DNA of 64,000 bases from Candidatus Eiseniibacteriota bacterium (GCA_016712505.1 JADJQY010000013.1:186001-250000), one strand, 5' to 3'. Shown: positions 26,967 to 37,347, counted from the stretch's first letter. Made by a program: numbers and translations. The notes: generated from the letters alone by a model not told the origin.

Positions 26967-27201
26967 CGTTGCGTCTTACATTAGGGGCGAACTCCGTGCA
27001 GTCCCCTGCGCGGCAGTGGCGTTCCTGGCCCTTACACTCGTGATCGGGTTTCCGCACCTGCATCACTCGTGGAAACGGCCGAATCGGACTGCAGCTCGTG
27101 GTCACGAAGGTCGACGCACTAGGGACAGAACACCAGGGTGCCGAGGTGAAGGGCAAGCCCGTCGGCGGGAGGCCCCCATGCGGACCCAAGCGAGGATGCC
27201 T

Positions 27202-28926
27202 ATGAACCTTTGGAAACGCGCAGCCTACACCGCGCTCATGTGTATCGCCGCCACGTCGGCGTTTGCGCAGAGCCGCGTGGCGACAATCACCCTGGGACGC
27301 GATCCCGAGCCGCCGTTCTGCGTGACGAACCCCGGCGGGCAGGTCGACATCTTCTGGGACATCCAGCACACCACGACGCCGAACTTCGTGCGTTACACGC
27401 TGCAGGATCCCACCCGCACCATCACCCTGGAGACCCAGACCTACCCGGGCAACACCGGTCTGAACATCGCCCGGAGCTGGGTGGTCCCGAACGGTCTGGC
27501 CGACGGCAAGTACTGGGTCCGCGTCGAGTACTGGTCCTTCCAGTCGAGCAACGAGGCCAATGCCGAGGTCACGTTCTACGTCTGCAGCGAGTCGGGCGGC
27601 CTCTGCGCCTCGAAGTTCGAGGACGCGAACTGCAACGGCGAGCTCGACCCGAGTGATCCTCCGGTCGCCGACTGGTGGATCTGCTTCGAGACCCCGAACG
27701 ACGACGTCATCTGCCGGATGACCGATGCGAACGGACAGGTCTGCCTGGACAACATCCCGGTCGGTGACTACACGGTCAGCGAGCCGCAGATCCCGGGCTG
27801 GATCCCGATCGGTCCGACCAGCTACGACGTCACCGTCACCGCCGGCTCGCAGCCGAGCGTCACGTTCCTGAACGTGCGCGAGAACTACTGCACCGGCGCC
27901 TGCTGCTTCTACGACGGACACTGCGAAGTGCTGACCGAGAACGACTGCGTCCAGCAGGGCGGTACGTACCAGGGGAACAACACCCCGTGCGACCCGAACC
28001 CCTGTCCGCAGCCGACCGGTGCCTGCTGCTTCTATGACGGACACTGCGAGGTGCTGTTCGAGGCCGACTGCGTCAACGCGGGCGGGATCTGGCAGGGCAT
28101 CGACGTTCCGTGCGATCCGAATCCGTGCCCGCAGCCGACCGGTGCCTGCTGCTTCCACGACGGCCACTGCGAGGTGCTGACCGAGGCCGACTGCGCGAAT
28201 GCCGGCGGCATGTGGCTCGGCATCGACGCTCCGTGCGACCCGAATCCGTGCGAGCAGCCGCTCGGCGCCTGCTGCTTCTACGACGGTCACTGCGAGATCC
28301 TGAACGAGGCCGATTGCGCGGCGGGCGATGGCATCTGGCAGGGGATCGACACCCTGTGCGATCCGAACCCGTGCCCGCAGCCGTACGGTGCCTGCTGCTT
28401 CCCTGACGGAAGCTGCGCGATCACCACCTCGGCCGACTGCGAAGCCCAGGGCGGCATCTGGCAGGGGATCGACACCCTGTGCGATCCGAACCCGTGCCCG
28501 CAGCCGACCGGTGCCTGCTGCTACGCTGACGGCTCGTGCCTGGTCTCGACCGAAGAGGAGTGCGTCATGAATGGCGGCTCGTACTACGGTGATGGCTCGG
28601 CCTGCGATCCGAACCCGTGCCCGCAGCCGAAGGGTGCCTGCTGCTATCCGGACGGCTCCTGCCTGGTCTCGACCGAGGAGGAGTGCATGACCGGCGGCGG
28701 TCAGTACTACGGCGACAGCACGATCTGCGATCCGAATCCGTGCCCGCAGCCGACCGGTGCCTGCTGTCTGGTTACCGGCGAGTGCGTGATCACGACCGAC
28801 GAGGACTGCGCGGGCCAGAACGGCACCTACCAGGGTGACGGCTCGGTCTGCGACCCGAACCCCTGCCCGCCGCCGGTTGCGACCGAGCGGAAGACCTGGG
28901 GAACGATCAAGAACCAGTATCGCTAA
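27202..28926 (+). CDS. Secreted protein with eight 41-residue Cys-rich repeats and WGxIK C-tail
   Basis: A 574-residue protein; no family recognised. ATG 27202 is chosen because GAGG lies 6 bases upstream and a clean signal peptide follows (MNLWKRAAYTALMCIAATSAFA); ATG 27178 and 27196 are in-frame alternatives. Residues ~23-140 are a beta-rich domain, ~140-228 an SdrD-B-like domain (GLCASKFEDANCNGELDPSDPP.. , DNIPVGDYTVSEPQIPGW). Eight repeats of TGACCFxDGxCxxxxxxxCxxxGGxxxGxxxxCDPNPCPQP follow, each with six Cys. The protein ends RKTWGTIKNQYR, a tail shared with other secreted proteins in this window. Confidence 0.8.
   Translation: MNLWKRAAYTALMCIAATSAFAQSRVATITLGRDPEPPFCVTNPGGQVDIFWDIQHTTTPNFVRYTLQDPTRTITLETQTYPGNTGLNIARSWVVPNGLADGKYWVRVEYWSFQSSNEANAEVTFYVCSESGGLCASKFEDANCNGELDPSDPPVADWWICFETPNDDVICRMTDANGQVCLDNIPVGDYTVSEPQIPGWIPIGPTSYDVTVTAGSQPSVTFLNVRENYCTGACCFYDGHCEVLTENDCVQQGGTYQGNNTPCDPNPCPQPTGACCFYDGHCEVLFEADCVNAGGIWQGIDVPCDPNPCPQPTGACCFHDGHCEVLTEADCANAGGMWLGIDAPCDPNPCEQPLGACCFYDGHCEILNEADCAAGDGIWQGIDTLCDPNPCPQPYGACCFPDGSCAITTSADCEAQGGIWQGIDTLCDPNPCPQPTGACCYADGSCLVSTEEECVMNGGSYYGDGSACDPNPCPQPKGACCYPDGSCLVSTEEECMTGGGQYYGDSTICDPNPCPQPTGACCLVTGECVITTDEDCAGQNGTYQGDGSVCDPNPCPPPVATERKTWGTIKNQYR
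27892..28875 (+). repeat. Eight in-frame 123-bp coding repeats
   Basis: Eight consecutive 123-bp units, each encoding 41 residues with six invariant Cys. Units 4 and 5 share an identical GCATCTGGCAGGGGATCGAC tract, suggesting recent homogenisation. A single related unit occurs in the beta-helix gene at about 47775-47895. Confidence 0.9.
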
Positions 28927-28980
28927 ACCTCCGGGGCGTCGCGCAGCGACGCGCCGGTGCATGACAGCGGACTGACCTAA

Positions 28981-29012
28981 GAATCCCGGCGCCCCAATCG
29001 GCGCCGGGATTC
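28981..29012. terminator. Strong hairpin terminator
   Basis: Perfect 13-base arms GAATCCCGGCGCC / GGCGCCGGGATTC around a 6-base loop, followed by CTCGTTTG. It lies 54 bases after the stop of the Cys-repeat gene. Confidence 0.8.
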
Positions 29013-29092
29013 CTCGTTTGCCGGGAATTCTCCCCCCTCAGCTCTGCCGGCGGTACACTCGTACGCGCCCCCCGACAGCGAAGGAGGACTCC

Positions 29093-29845
29093 ATGATTCC
29101 CGTCGATCGTGTTCTCGGATGCCGACCGTACCTGCGCCGTGGCGCGACCCTACTGCTCCTGGGCCACTGCATCCTTACCGCACCGCCGGTCCCGGCCGAT
29201 GACCAGGTCGCCCAGACCGGGCCGGGCAGCGGTGTCCTGATCGATACCGGCCGCGAGGCCTGTGGCACCCTCGGTATGAATGGGGACGGCAGCTACGAGA
29301 ACGGCTTCGGTGTGCGTCACGGCTTCTTCAGCACCGACATTGGTGGCACGTTCGCCGAGTGCTTCACCGGACCGGCGAACGTCTGCGCGGTGGTCTTCGA
29401 TCTCACCACGGTCTTTGACTTCGGGCCGGGCCAGACGTTCGACGCCACCGTGTGGGACGACGCGAACGGCCTACCGGGTCAGGTCGTCTGTATCCTCCCG
29501 GAGATTGACCCGTACCCCGTGGCCCTTTGGCCGTCGGTTTCCCGGCACACCCTCACGTTTCCGGTGGAGTGCTGCATGACCGGCAACTTCTGGGTGGGGC
29601 ACCGCGGCAACTGGGGGAACGTGTTCACCCCGGTCTACTGGTACGTCGCGGCCGACCTGGATGGTTTCGGGGGCTGTAAGCTACTGAACTATCCGCCAGG
29701 CATCGGCTATCCGACCGGCTGGCAGGACGTGTCGCTCGCCTTCGGCCCGGCGGCCGCGCTCGGCATCGGCTGTGAAACGACCGTCTGCGGCGCAACCCCG
29801 ATCGAACCGTCGAGCTGGGGGCGGGTGAAGTCGCTGTATCAGTAG
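29093..29845 (+). CDS. Secreted protein of a lineage-specific family with WGxVK C-tail
   Basis: A 250-residue protein; AAGGAGG precedes ATG 29093. Signal peptide 1-36 (ending VPA). The body has GSYENGFGVRHGFF, FAECFTGP, a CCMTGNFWVGHRGNW strand pair and GYPTGWQDV. The same landmarks occur in the protein at 48484 (SFAECYAG, CCVSGNWWVGFRG, GYPEGWQDV), so the two are paralogues. It ends SSWGRVKSLYQ, the shared tail. No enzymatic motif is visible; the fold is probably a beta-sandwich. Function unknown. Confidence 0.8.
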   Translation: MIPVDRVLGCRPYLRRGATLLLLGHCILTAPPVPADDQVAQTGPGSGVLIDTGREACGTLGMNGDGSYENGFGVRHGFFSTDIGGTFAECFTGPANVCAVVFDLTTVFDFGPGQTFDATVWDDANGLPGQVVCILPEIDPYPVALWPSVSRHTLTFPVECCMTGNFWVGHRGNWGNVFTPVYWYVAADLDGFGGCKLLNYPPGIGYPTGWQDVSLAFGPAAALGIGCETTVCGATPIEPSSWGRVKSLYQ

Positions 29846-29884
29846 GACGTCGACCGATCCCATCTCACGGTCAAGGGGAGGGGC

Positions 29885-29908
29885 CGAACTCCTCCCGGAA
29901 GGAGTTCG
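29885..29908. repeat. Imperfect palindrome related to the CTCCTCCCGGGAGGAG family
   Basis: Arms CGAACTCCT / AGGAGTTCG around CCCGGA, 39 bases downstream of the gene ending at 29845. One base of the shared core differs. Probable terminator hairpin. Confidence 0.6.
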
Positions 29909-30103
29909 CGGCGCACCAGCTTGCGCCCGCCCGCCGTCGAGTTGCTTGACCAGCCCCTCCGGCGCAACGGAAAGGAAGCTCTCGTCCAACCAACGGATGA
30001 GGAAGGCGAGCAGCGGCGGGTCGTCCGCCTGGAACTCACAGCTCACCCAGGCGGACTTCCTTCGTGCCGTCCTCCCGTGTTAACTGCGGCCTCCGCTCCG
30101 GCA

Positions 30104-32986
30104 TCAGTACCGCACACTCACCGCCGCCCGAATCGACGCGCCATCCTCCACGTTGAGCGGGCTTTCGATCTTGTCCCGGTAGGCGGAGATGTAATCGTCA
30201 CCGCCAAGTGCGGCTGCGTCGCGCCCCGAGGCGCTGTCGAGCCAGCCGTCGTCGTCCGCTTCGCCGGTGGCGCCATAGACCGTGCGGGGATTGCGCTGAT
30301 CGAGCAGGTTTCGCCCCTCGACCCGCATCCGCAGCGGCTTTCCGAAGAAGAGCATCTCGTGTTCGAGCGCCAGGTCGATCTGGCTGCTCCAAGCAGTCCG
30401 CTCGCCCTGGATGTCGAGCGGATCGATCGCTCGGGGAGTGCGGCCGAGCTGATCGATCGCTCCTTCCTCGCGCACGTAGGTGCGGGTGTAGGGGAGGCCG
30501 GAGGCGAACCGCGCGGTCAGCGCCACATCGACATGCGGCAGAAGGCCGAAGAAGCCTCCCTCGCTCAAACGCGCTTCGTACACGAAGGCCAACCGATGGG
30601 TTCGGTCTCCGAGCGCGGGGAAGAAGCCGCGATCCAGGCCATCCTCGGCGTAGAACGGATCCGAGCTGCGCATCTCGTGGGTGCCGGCGCTCTGGACGGG
30701 CAGCAGGCCGCGCGAGAGGCCGCGGTAGAGTGGCGACGGCTGGATGCGATTGGTTTCGGCCGCGCCGAGGCGGTAGTAGGTCCGGAGATTGCCCCGCGCG
30801 CCGCGCTTCAGGTCCGCAATCACGAGCAGCGCACGCTCGCGCCGCTCGCCGTCATTCTCGTAAAACAGCAGACTGTCGGTCCCCAACCCGTGCGGACGGG
30901 CAATCCAGGTGTCGCTCACCCGGTCGAGGTGGGCCGAAACCTGCACCCGCAGCACGTCAGACACCTCGCGGGCCAGGCCGAGATGGAACCGCGAGGTCGC
31001 CTCCGGCTTCAGATTCGGATTGCCGAAGATGTAACCGCGTCCGGTCAGGAGCTGCCCCTCACGCGCGTGCAGATCGAGCGCCTGCAAGAGGTGCGGGGAG
31101 TAGTAGAGCGCCTCGAACGGGGGAGACGTGAGGCTCCGGCCGAAGTCGGCGTAGAGCTGCGTCCGCGGATCGACCGACCACGAGACCCCCAGCCTGGGTA
31201 GGACCTCGGTCGTGGTCTCTGCCTCACCCAGATCGTCGGCGGCCAGGATGGTGTCGGCCCCGCTGGGGAACGCGAGGTCCGCGACCGGGCGTTGGCCGGC
31301 GGAGAAGTGTTCCCACCGCAGGCCGGCTTCCAGCGCCACTGTCGAGCCGTTCCAGCGTTGGCTCAGGTATCCGGTAGTCCAGCCTGGTTGCCGTGCCGCC
31401 TGGCCCGGCTCCTCGGCCTGCTTGTCCCCGTCGGCGGAATAGCCGAACACGCTGGTGTACTCGTAGCCGCCCCCTTCGACCCCGCGAAACGCGGTCTTCG
31501 GGTCGAGGCTCTCGAACTGCCGCCAGGTGACCTGATTGCGGGCCACCCCGACCCGGAAGGGGGTCGCTTCGGTCCAGGCGCCGCGTGCGGCGAGCGCGAC
31601 CTCCCGACCGCTGGTGAAGTCCCGCAGATAGTAGTTCCAGAGGTGGCCCTCGTCGATTGCCGTGCCTGGATCGTCCCCGCGCCAGTAGATCCCGTCGGGA
31701 CTGGTCGCCGCGTTGGCCGCGGTCGCGCGATACCGGTCGAGGAGATCGAAGAACCGGCCGTCACCGGTTTCGGAGAGCGAACGACGGAAGCGGCCGGAGA
31801 GGGCGCAATCGAGGGGTCCGACGGCGAAGTCGTAGCCGACGTTGGCCGCCAGATCGGCGCGTTCCTCCTTGGGGTTGTGCGCCGTGGCCAGAGCGAACTC
31901 CGGGGAAGAGTACTGCCGCTCGAACGAAGCCGCGTAGATGTCGAGGGAAACCACCCCGCGCGACAGCGGCGCGCCCGCCTCGGCCCAGCCCCCGGGGCGG
32001 AAGCGCAGCTCGAGCCCGGCCTCGACCGCCGTTCGGTCATTGTCCTCGAGCTTGGCCTCGGCGACCCCGAGCGGTCCGGCATCTCCTTCGACGTCGGCCT
32101 GCACCACCCCGCGCAGCTCGATCGGCCCCACCGGGGACCAGGAGCCCGACTCGCGATCGTCGCGCAGTCCGAACTGCGCGCTCGCGTAGTGCCGTCCCGA
32201 CGATCCTCCACTGGCCGTGACCGCGACCTCGGATGAACCGGTGGTCACGGCCGACCGGGTCAGGATCCAGCGGTCGAAGCTCCCGACCGCTGCCCCCGCG
32301 GTCCCCAGCGGCGTCTGGGAGAGGACTCCCGCTTCGTCGAGCGCCACCGACCGCGGCCGCAGCCGCCCGCCCATCCCGGAAGCCTGTCCATTGAGCAGCG
32401 TCGCCAACGCGGGGAAAAGGTCGAGCCGATCGACCGCCTCCTCACCCAGGCCGGGGAGCCGCCGCAGGCTGGCGGGATCGAAGCTGAGCCACTGCCCGCA
32501 CGGATCGGGGGCCGCCGGCCGCCGCGTGAGCTGGAAGGAGGTCCAGTCAAGGTCGTAGCCGGTGGTCAGCTCGGCCGGGATGGCCAGTTCCCAGCGCTCC
32601 AGCACCTGGTGGTCGGCGTCGTGCAGTTCCAGCCAGCCCCGTCCCGCCGGGACTCCGTTCCAGGTGACCTCCCGCAGCATCGCGTTCGGGAACGCTCCGC
32701 CGCTGGGTTCCTCCACGATCGGTGCCTCGGCCCGAACCCCCGGCGCGAGCAGCACGAGGGTCAGCCCCGGATTCTCGGGGCGGGCCGCGACCACGTTCTG
32801 CACCGCTTCATCCAGGCTGGCGCGAGCTTGCAGCGCCGCCAGATCGACGACCGGAGACCAGCGGAGACGGATCGTCCCGTCGCTTTCCGCGCCCCGCGCG
32901 CGCCCAATCCAGAGCGGATCGAGACCGATCGAGACGAGCGAGAGAGTGGCGACGGAGAGGACGCACGGCGCGAAGGATGGACGCAT
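30104..32986 (-). CDS. TonB-dependent-receptor-like outer-membrane protein
   Basis: A 960-residue protein with an N-terminal signal segment (residues ~1-33, ending RGA). Residues ~35-300 include an extra periplasmic region and a plug-like part (LPGLGEEAVDRL..., GGRLRPRSVAL). The rest has alternating aromatic-rich strands typical of a 22-strand barrel (GYIFGNPNLKPEATSRFHLG is the classic NPxLKPE segment of TonB receptors), near-terminal RVEGRNLLDQRNPRTVYG and a final aromatic (VSVRY). No TonB box is obvious. Substrate unknown; no transporter genes adjoin. Divergent from dinB. Confidence 0.85.
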   Translation of the reverse strand: MRPSFAPCVLSVATLSLVSIGLDPLWIGRARGAESDGTIRLRWSPVVDLAALQARASLDEAVQNVVAARPENPGLTLVLLAPGVRAEAPIVEEPSGGAFPNAMLREVTWNGVPAGRGWLELHDADHQVLERWELAIPAELTTGYDLDWTSFQLTRRPAAPDPCGQWLSFDPASLRRLPGLGEEAVDRLDLFPALATLLNGQASGMGGRLRPRSVALDEAGVLSQTPLGTAGAAVGSFDRWILTRSAVTTGSSEVAVTASGGSSGRHYASAQFGLRDDRESGSWSPVGPIELRGVVQADVEGDAGPLGVAEAKLEDNDRTAVEAGLELRFRPGGWAEAGAPLSRGVVSLDIYAASFERQYSSPEFALATAHNPKEERADLAANVGYDFAVGPLDCALSGRFRRSLSETGDGRFFDLLDRYRATAANAATSPDGIYWRGDDPGTAIDEGHLWNYYLRDFTSGREVALAARGAWTEATPFRVGVARNQVTWRQFESLDPKTAFRGVEGGGYEYTSVFGYSADGDKQAEEPGQAARQPGWTTGYLSQRWNGSTVALEAGLRWEHFSAGQRPVADLAFPSGADTILAADDLGEAETTTEVLPRLGVSWSVDPRTQLYADFGRSLTSPPFEALYYSPHLLQALDLHAREGQLLTGRGYIFGNPNLKPEATSRFHLGLAREVSDVLRVQVSAHLDRVSDTWIARPHGLGTDSLLFYENDGERRERALLVIADLKRGARGNLRTYYRLGAAETNRIQPSPLYRGLSRGLLPVQSAGTHEMRSSDPFYAEDGLDRGFFPALGDRTHRLAFVYEARLSEGGFFGLLPHVDVALTARFASGLPYTRTYVREEGAIDQLGRTPRAIDPLDIQGERTAWSSQIDLALEHEMLFFGKPLRMRVEGRNLLDQRNPRTVYGATGEADDDGWLDSASGRDAAALGGDDYISAYRDKIESPLNVEDGASIRAAVSVRY

Positions 32987-33114
32987 CCCGACGTTCCTTT
33001 CTTGGAACCTCGATCGGTCGAGGGATCCCGCGAGCCCCGGCGTCGCGGTGATCGTATGATACGCATGTGCAGCCCCCGAGGGAAGGACCAGGCAGGAGAG
33101 GAGTCGTCGCCGCC

Positions 33115-34323
33115 GTGCCCCGCGTCATCGCCCATGTCGACATGGACGCCTTCTATGCGTCGATCGAGATCCGGGACAACCCGAAGCTCGTCGGGAGGCC
33201 GGTCGTGGTCGGCGGCCCGGGGAACCAGCGCGGTGTGGTGGCGGCCGCCTCCTACGAGGCGCGGAAGTACGGGATCCGCTCGGCCATGCCGATGTGGCGG
33301 GCGGAGCGCCTGTGCAAGCAACTGGTCCGGGTCGACGGCAACATGGCGAAGTACACGCACGCCTCCCGCCAGGTGATGGCGATCCTGCGCAGCTTCTCGC
33401 CCCTGGTCGAGCCGCTCTCCCTCGATGAGGCATTCCTCGACTTGACCGGGAGTGAACTCGCCCTGGGTGAACCGCGCGCGGTCGGGTTGCGGATCAAGGA
33501 TGAGATCCGCGCTGCCACCCAGCTCACCGCCTCGGTCGGCATCGCGCCGGTGAAGTTCGTGGCCAAGATCGCGAGCGACTTTCAGAAGCCCGACGGGCTG
33601 GTGATCGTGGAGGAGCACGAGCTCGAGTCGTTCCTCCGTCCTCTGCCGATCGCCCGACTCTGGGGGGTGGGCCCGAAGACCGAGGAGGCGCTGCAGACGC
33701 TCGGCTTTCGCACCGTCGGTGACCTGGCCGACGCCGAACCCGGGAGGCTGGAGCGGCACTTCGGCGAGAACGGTCGCCATCTCGCCGCCCTGGCCCGTGG
33801 CCGCGACGAACGTGACGTGGTGCCGAGCTGGGACGCGAAGTCGTACAGCCACGAGCAGACCTTCGCCCGCGATCTGACCGACCGCGAGCAGCTCGAGAGC
33901 GTGCTGCTCGATCAAGCCGTGCGGGTGGCTCGGCGGCTGCGCAAGGACGGAGTCGAGGGAAGGGTCGTACAACTCAAGCTGCGGTTCGCTGACTTTCACA
34001 CCATCTCGCGTCAGGTGACGTTGCCCCATGCCACGGCCGATGCCGATCTGATCTTCGAGCAGGTGCGGGCGCTCTTCCGCGAGGCCTGGGAAGAGCGCGC
34101 GATCCGCCTGATCGGAGTCGGCGTGACCCACATGCAGGCCGAGGGGAGCGACAATCTCGATCTCTTCCGCCCGCCGGAAGTCGACTCGCGGAAGCGGAAG
34201 CTGGCCGATGTGATCGATCAGATCGAGGATCGGTTCGGTCGCGGAAAGGTCACCCGGGCGAAGACGCTCAAGGTGGACGAGATCGAGGACACCGGGACTC
34301 CGAACGACCGCTCCTTCGACTGA
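33115..34323 (+). CDS. dinB: DNA polymerase IV (Y-family)
   Basis: A 402-residue protein starting at GTG 33115, giving VPRVIAHVDMDAFYASIE, where DinB proteins normally begin; a GTG at 33067 would add 16 unrelated residues. Catalytic residues appear in HVDMDAFYA and SLDEAFLD. The helix-hairpin-helix region (LWGVGPKTEEALQTLGFRTVGDLA) and little-finger domain follow. Residues near the C-terminus (DNLDLFRPP) resemble the beta-clamp-binding area. Error-prone translesion polymerase; no LexA box is evident. Confidence 0.93.
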   Translation: MPRVIAHVDMDAFYASIEIRDNPKLVGRPVVVGGPGNQRGVVAAASYEARKYGIRSAMPMWRAERLCKQLVRVDGNMAKYTHASRQVMAILRSFSPLVEPLSLDEAFLDLTGSELALGEPRAVGLRIKDEIRAATQLTASVGIAPVKFVAKIASDFQKPDGLVIVEEHELESFLRPLPIARLWGVGPKTEEALQTLGFRTVGDLADAEPGRLERHFGENGRHLAALARGRDERDVVPSWDAKSYSHEQTFARDLTDREQLESVLLDQAVRVARRLRKDGVEGRVVQLKLRFADFHTISRQVTLPHATADADLIFEQVRALFREAWEERAIRLIGVGVTHMQAEGSDNLDLFRPPEVDSRKRKLADVIDQIEDRFGRGKVTRAKTLKVDEIEDTGTPNDRSFD

Positions 34324-34368
34324 CGAACCCCGGAATCGACCGCGCCACCTCCGTGCCGAGGTTCGGCG

Positions 34369-35025
34369 TCACTCCAGCGTCGTGAGCACCGCGCGGATCT
34401 GCGCCGCCGGATCGCCGTCGTGCCGGATCTCGTGTGCCTGCCAGCCGACCGCACGGGCGGCGACCACATTCTCCGGCCGGTCGTCGAAGAAGACGATCTC
34501 GCCCCCGGCCGCCCCGAGTTCCCGTGCGCAGGCCTGGTAGATCTCAGCGCCCGGCTTCCGCAGACGGAGGATCTGGCTGGCGTGCCGCTCCTGGATGGCG
34601 CGGAATCCCGGGAACTCCCCCGGGCGGAGCGCCTCCGAGGAGAGGAGCTCCCAGTGGCGCGCATTCGTGTTGCTGAGGCAGGCAGTGCGATGCCCCGGCC
34701 TTCGGTTCCACTCCTCGATCAGACTCGCGACCCCATCGAATTCGCCCAGCAACCAGCAGTCGTGGATCCGGGCGACATCGTCCGCCGAGTAACGATCGCC
34801 GGAAAGCGAGGCCAGCCCCTCGAAGTATTCGCGATCGGTGATCTCATTGACTTCGTGGCGGGCGATCAACTTCTGCCGGGCGCCGTGGCGGGCGGCACTC
34901 TCCTCCGGCGTTTCCTCGTGATACGGAAGCCCGGCGCGCGCGCAGGCCTCCGCCCAGGTGTGGCAAATGCGAACCACGACGTCGCCGAGGTCGAGACAGA
35001 GGATGCGCGGGGGGATGGAACTCAT
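34369..35025 (-). CDS. HAD-superfamily phosphatase-like hydrolase
   Basis: A 218-residue protein with motif I as LCLDLGDVVVR (DxG rather than DxD), motif II ACLSNTN, motif III Lys in LRKPGAEIY, and motif IV IVFFDDRPENV. The DLGDVVV/LSNTN/DDRxxNV set is that of the YihX/epoxide-hydrolase-N-like HAD group, commonly sugar-phosphate phosphatases. It ends 46 bases from the convergent dinB stop. Substrate unknown. Confidence 0.85.
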   Translation of the reverse strand: MSSIPPRILCLDLGDVVVRICHTWAEACARAGLPYHEETPEESAARHGARQKLIARHEVNEITDREYFEGLASLSGDRYSADDVARIHDCWLLGEFDGVASLIEEWNRRPGHRTACLSNTNARHWELLSSEALRPGEFPGFRAIQERHASQILRLRKPGAEIYQACARELGAAGGEIVFFDDRPENVVAARAVGWQAHEIRHDGDPAAQIRAVLTTLE

Positions 35026-35068
35026 GATCGGAGCCTAACCCGGAGCCCCCCGGGGCCCCAACCCAGAT

Positions 35069-37236
35069 CTACCGCGCGGTCAGCGCGCGGACTCGCGCCA
35101 CACCGCTCTCGTAGGCCGCGCGGCGCTCCGGACTCCAATCCGCCGGCCCGACCGGGAACGGTCGTGCCACGAGCGAAGGATCGAGGGATGCCCAGGCAGC
35201 CGCCTCACCCAGCGCCTCGTCGATCGCGACGCCCGGAAACGATAGCGGCCCCTGCCCGGTCGCTCGCGCGACGACCGCGGGATCACGCGGTAGCTGCTCG
35301 AGCAACCAGCGCGATCCTCGCACCTTCAGCTCGCGTACCAGTTCATCCGCCACACCGCGCGCTGCATCGCCATCCCGCCGGTCGCTGTACTCCGCCGTCC
35401 AGGCCTCCCCCGGTGGACGATGCGCGCTCCTTCCACCGGCGGTCGTGCGATAGAGCGAGGCTGCCGCCGCGCTCGCGCACTGCGCGCTCGACGCGATGCC
35501 CCGCACGACGTCGAGCGCGGGGGCCACTTCGCGGGTTCCCGCGTGGGCATCGTGCGTGGCAAGAATCGCCAGCGTGCGCGCGATCGAGGCCCCGACCTGC
35601 GACTGATCTTGCGGCGGGAACTCGGACAGCGCACGTTCCAGGGCCCGGCCCTGTCCCTCGAGATAGAGCGGGGTCCAGGCGACCTCCCCATAGCGGAGGT
35701 AACCTCGTAGCGTGGTGGCGCGGGCATCGGGTGACAGCGGCCCCATGCTACGCGCGACCACCTCGGGGCGCTCGCTCTCGGCCATCGCGATCCCGATCCC
35801 CTCGTACACCAAACTGCTCTCCGCCTCGGCCAGCGCGGCCGCGGCATTCCACTGCCCCGGATCAATCTGATGAAAGGCGCGCTTTCCCAGCCCCCGCCAG
35901 AAGTAGATCCTCGGCCGCTCCGGCAGCGCGCGCAGGGTCTCGCTCGACAGCTTCTGGCCGACCACCTCGCCGAGCAGATCCCAGTCATACCCCTTGAGCG
36001 GAGCGCGGAGGGCGATCCAGGACGAGCCGGCGAAGACCGAGAGCTGGGCCGCCGCCCCGAGTACCAGAGCCGCGAGGAGCCCACCGCGCGCGATCGGTCC
36101 CGCCGCCTCGGTCAACATCGCCACCGCGAGCAGGAAGAGCGGATAGACCGCGACGAGGTAACGCGAGCTGGCATCGGGCGCGCGGAGCACGAAGGCCACA
36201 ACCCCCGCGGCGACCGCGGCGAGCAGGATCAACGCCGGGCTTCGCCGCCCATTACTCCGCACCGCCCCCGACCAGCGGACGATCCCCCAGATCACCAGCC
36301 CTAGCCAAACGAACGCCGCGGCCTGCCGCACGACGAGTCCACCGGGCAGGTCGTACCCGGCGAAGAGACCGCTCCGGAGCATGGCGTTCGCCCGCTCGGC
36401 CATTCCGGCCGACCCGTCCAGCTCGCCCAGCCCCTGTCCATAGACCTGAAACGCGCTCCCCTTGAGCCGGGCCACCGTCCCGAACCAGGGAGCCAGGCCG
36501 ACGAGCATCCCGATGGCGGCACCAATCCACGCGCGCGCCGGCTGCAGTCGGGAGAGGACCAGCCCCGCGACCAATGCTCCGGCGATCGGGGGACCACCGA
36601 GTACGAGAGATAGACGCCGAGACCGAAGACACACCCCGCCCCCGCGGCGAAGCGGAACCTGGTCTGTTCGTTCGTCGCCTGCGCCGCACGGGTCGCGAGG
36701 TAGAACACGACGCCGACCAGCGCCATCGCCTCGGCGTGGTCCCCCTTGGCGATCAACGAGGTGCGCAAGAACGTGCTCGGCGCGAGCAGGTAGAGCAGCC
36801 CGAAAGCGCTCCCGACCTGGGGGCCGAACCAACGCCGCGCGGTCAGAAACCAGAACAGTCCTCCCAGGGTCGCGACCGCGAGGGGCAGCAGCTTCCAGAC
36901 CAGATAGTTTGGTCCGAACAGGCTGTAGAGCGGCGCCGCGATCTGGGAGACCACCAGGCTGCCGCTGCCGTAGGTCATGAAGCGGAGCAGTTCGGGGGCG
37001 ATCGGGATCCGCTGCCGCAGCACCTCGGCCGCCGCGCCGGCGTAGAGCTCCTCTCGATCGTAGAGCGGCCGCTCCGGTCCGCTCGGCCAGGAGAGGCCCC
37101 CCTCGGCCAGCACCTCCACCACCCGCTCCTCCGACGGATCGAGCGCCGCGAGCACGAAGAGCCAGCGCAGCGCCACCAGCCCGACGAGAAAGAGCACCCA
37201 TGTCGCGACTCCACCAGGAGCCGCTGTCCGCTTCAT
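35069..37236 (-). pseudogene. GT39-like polytopic membrane protein, interrupted by a one-base frameshift
   Basis: Two consecutive reading frames together make one ~720-residue protein. The N-part starts at ATG 37236 (MKRTAAPGGVATWVLFLVGL) and reaches LGVYLSYS; the C-part resumes with IAGALVAGLV. The join falls at a five-G run (36588-36592) where one more G restores the frame. The first ~430 residues have about ten TM segments and an early periplasmic loop with acidic residues, as in GT-C glycosyltransferases; the rest is soluble and helical. The indel is probably a sequencing error, so the gene may be intact. Divergent from pyruvate kinase. Confidence 0.7.
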
Positions 37237-37347
37237 CACATCCCCTCCGGTGCCGCACGCTCTCGGATCGTTCCCGATGCTCTGGCCGATCGCTCGATCG
37301 ACGCGCCAGTCTACTCGACCGGCCCCGCGTGGTGTATCCTCCGCGCC

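Noticed and set aside
27100..27201. Cyclic-di-GMP (GEMM) riboswitch before the Cys-repeat gene
   Set aside because: Fragments such as GACGCA and GGGCAA occur, but not in the order or spacing of the conserved core.
26911..28962. A 683-codon open frame on the minus strand opposite the Cys-repeat gene
   Set aside because: It mirrors the 123-bp repeats of the plus-strand gene, has no ribosome-binding site, and encodes only a repetitive shadow with no motif. The plus strand has a signal peptide and Cys pattern.
29846..30103. Small minus-strand frame (30046 leftwards, starting MSCEFQADDPP)
   Set aside because: No ribosome-binding site or family; it crosses the terminator-like palindrome at 29885. 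A remnant gene is possible but cannot be supported.
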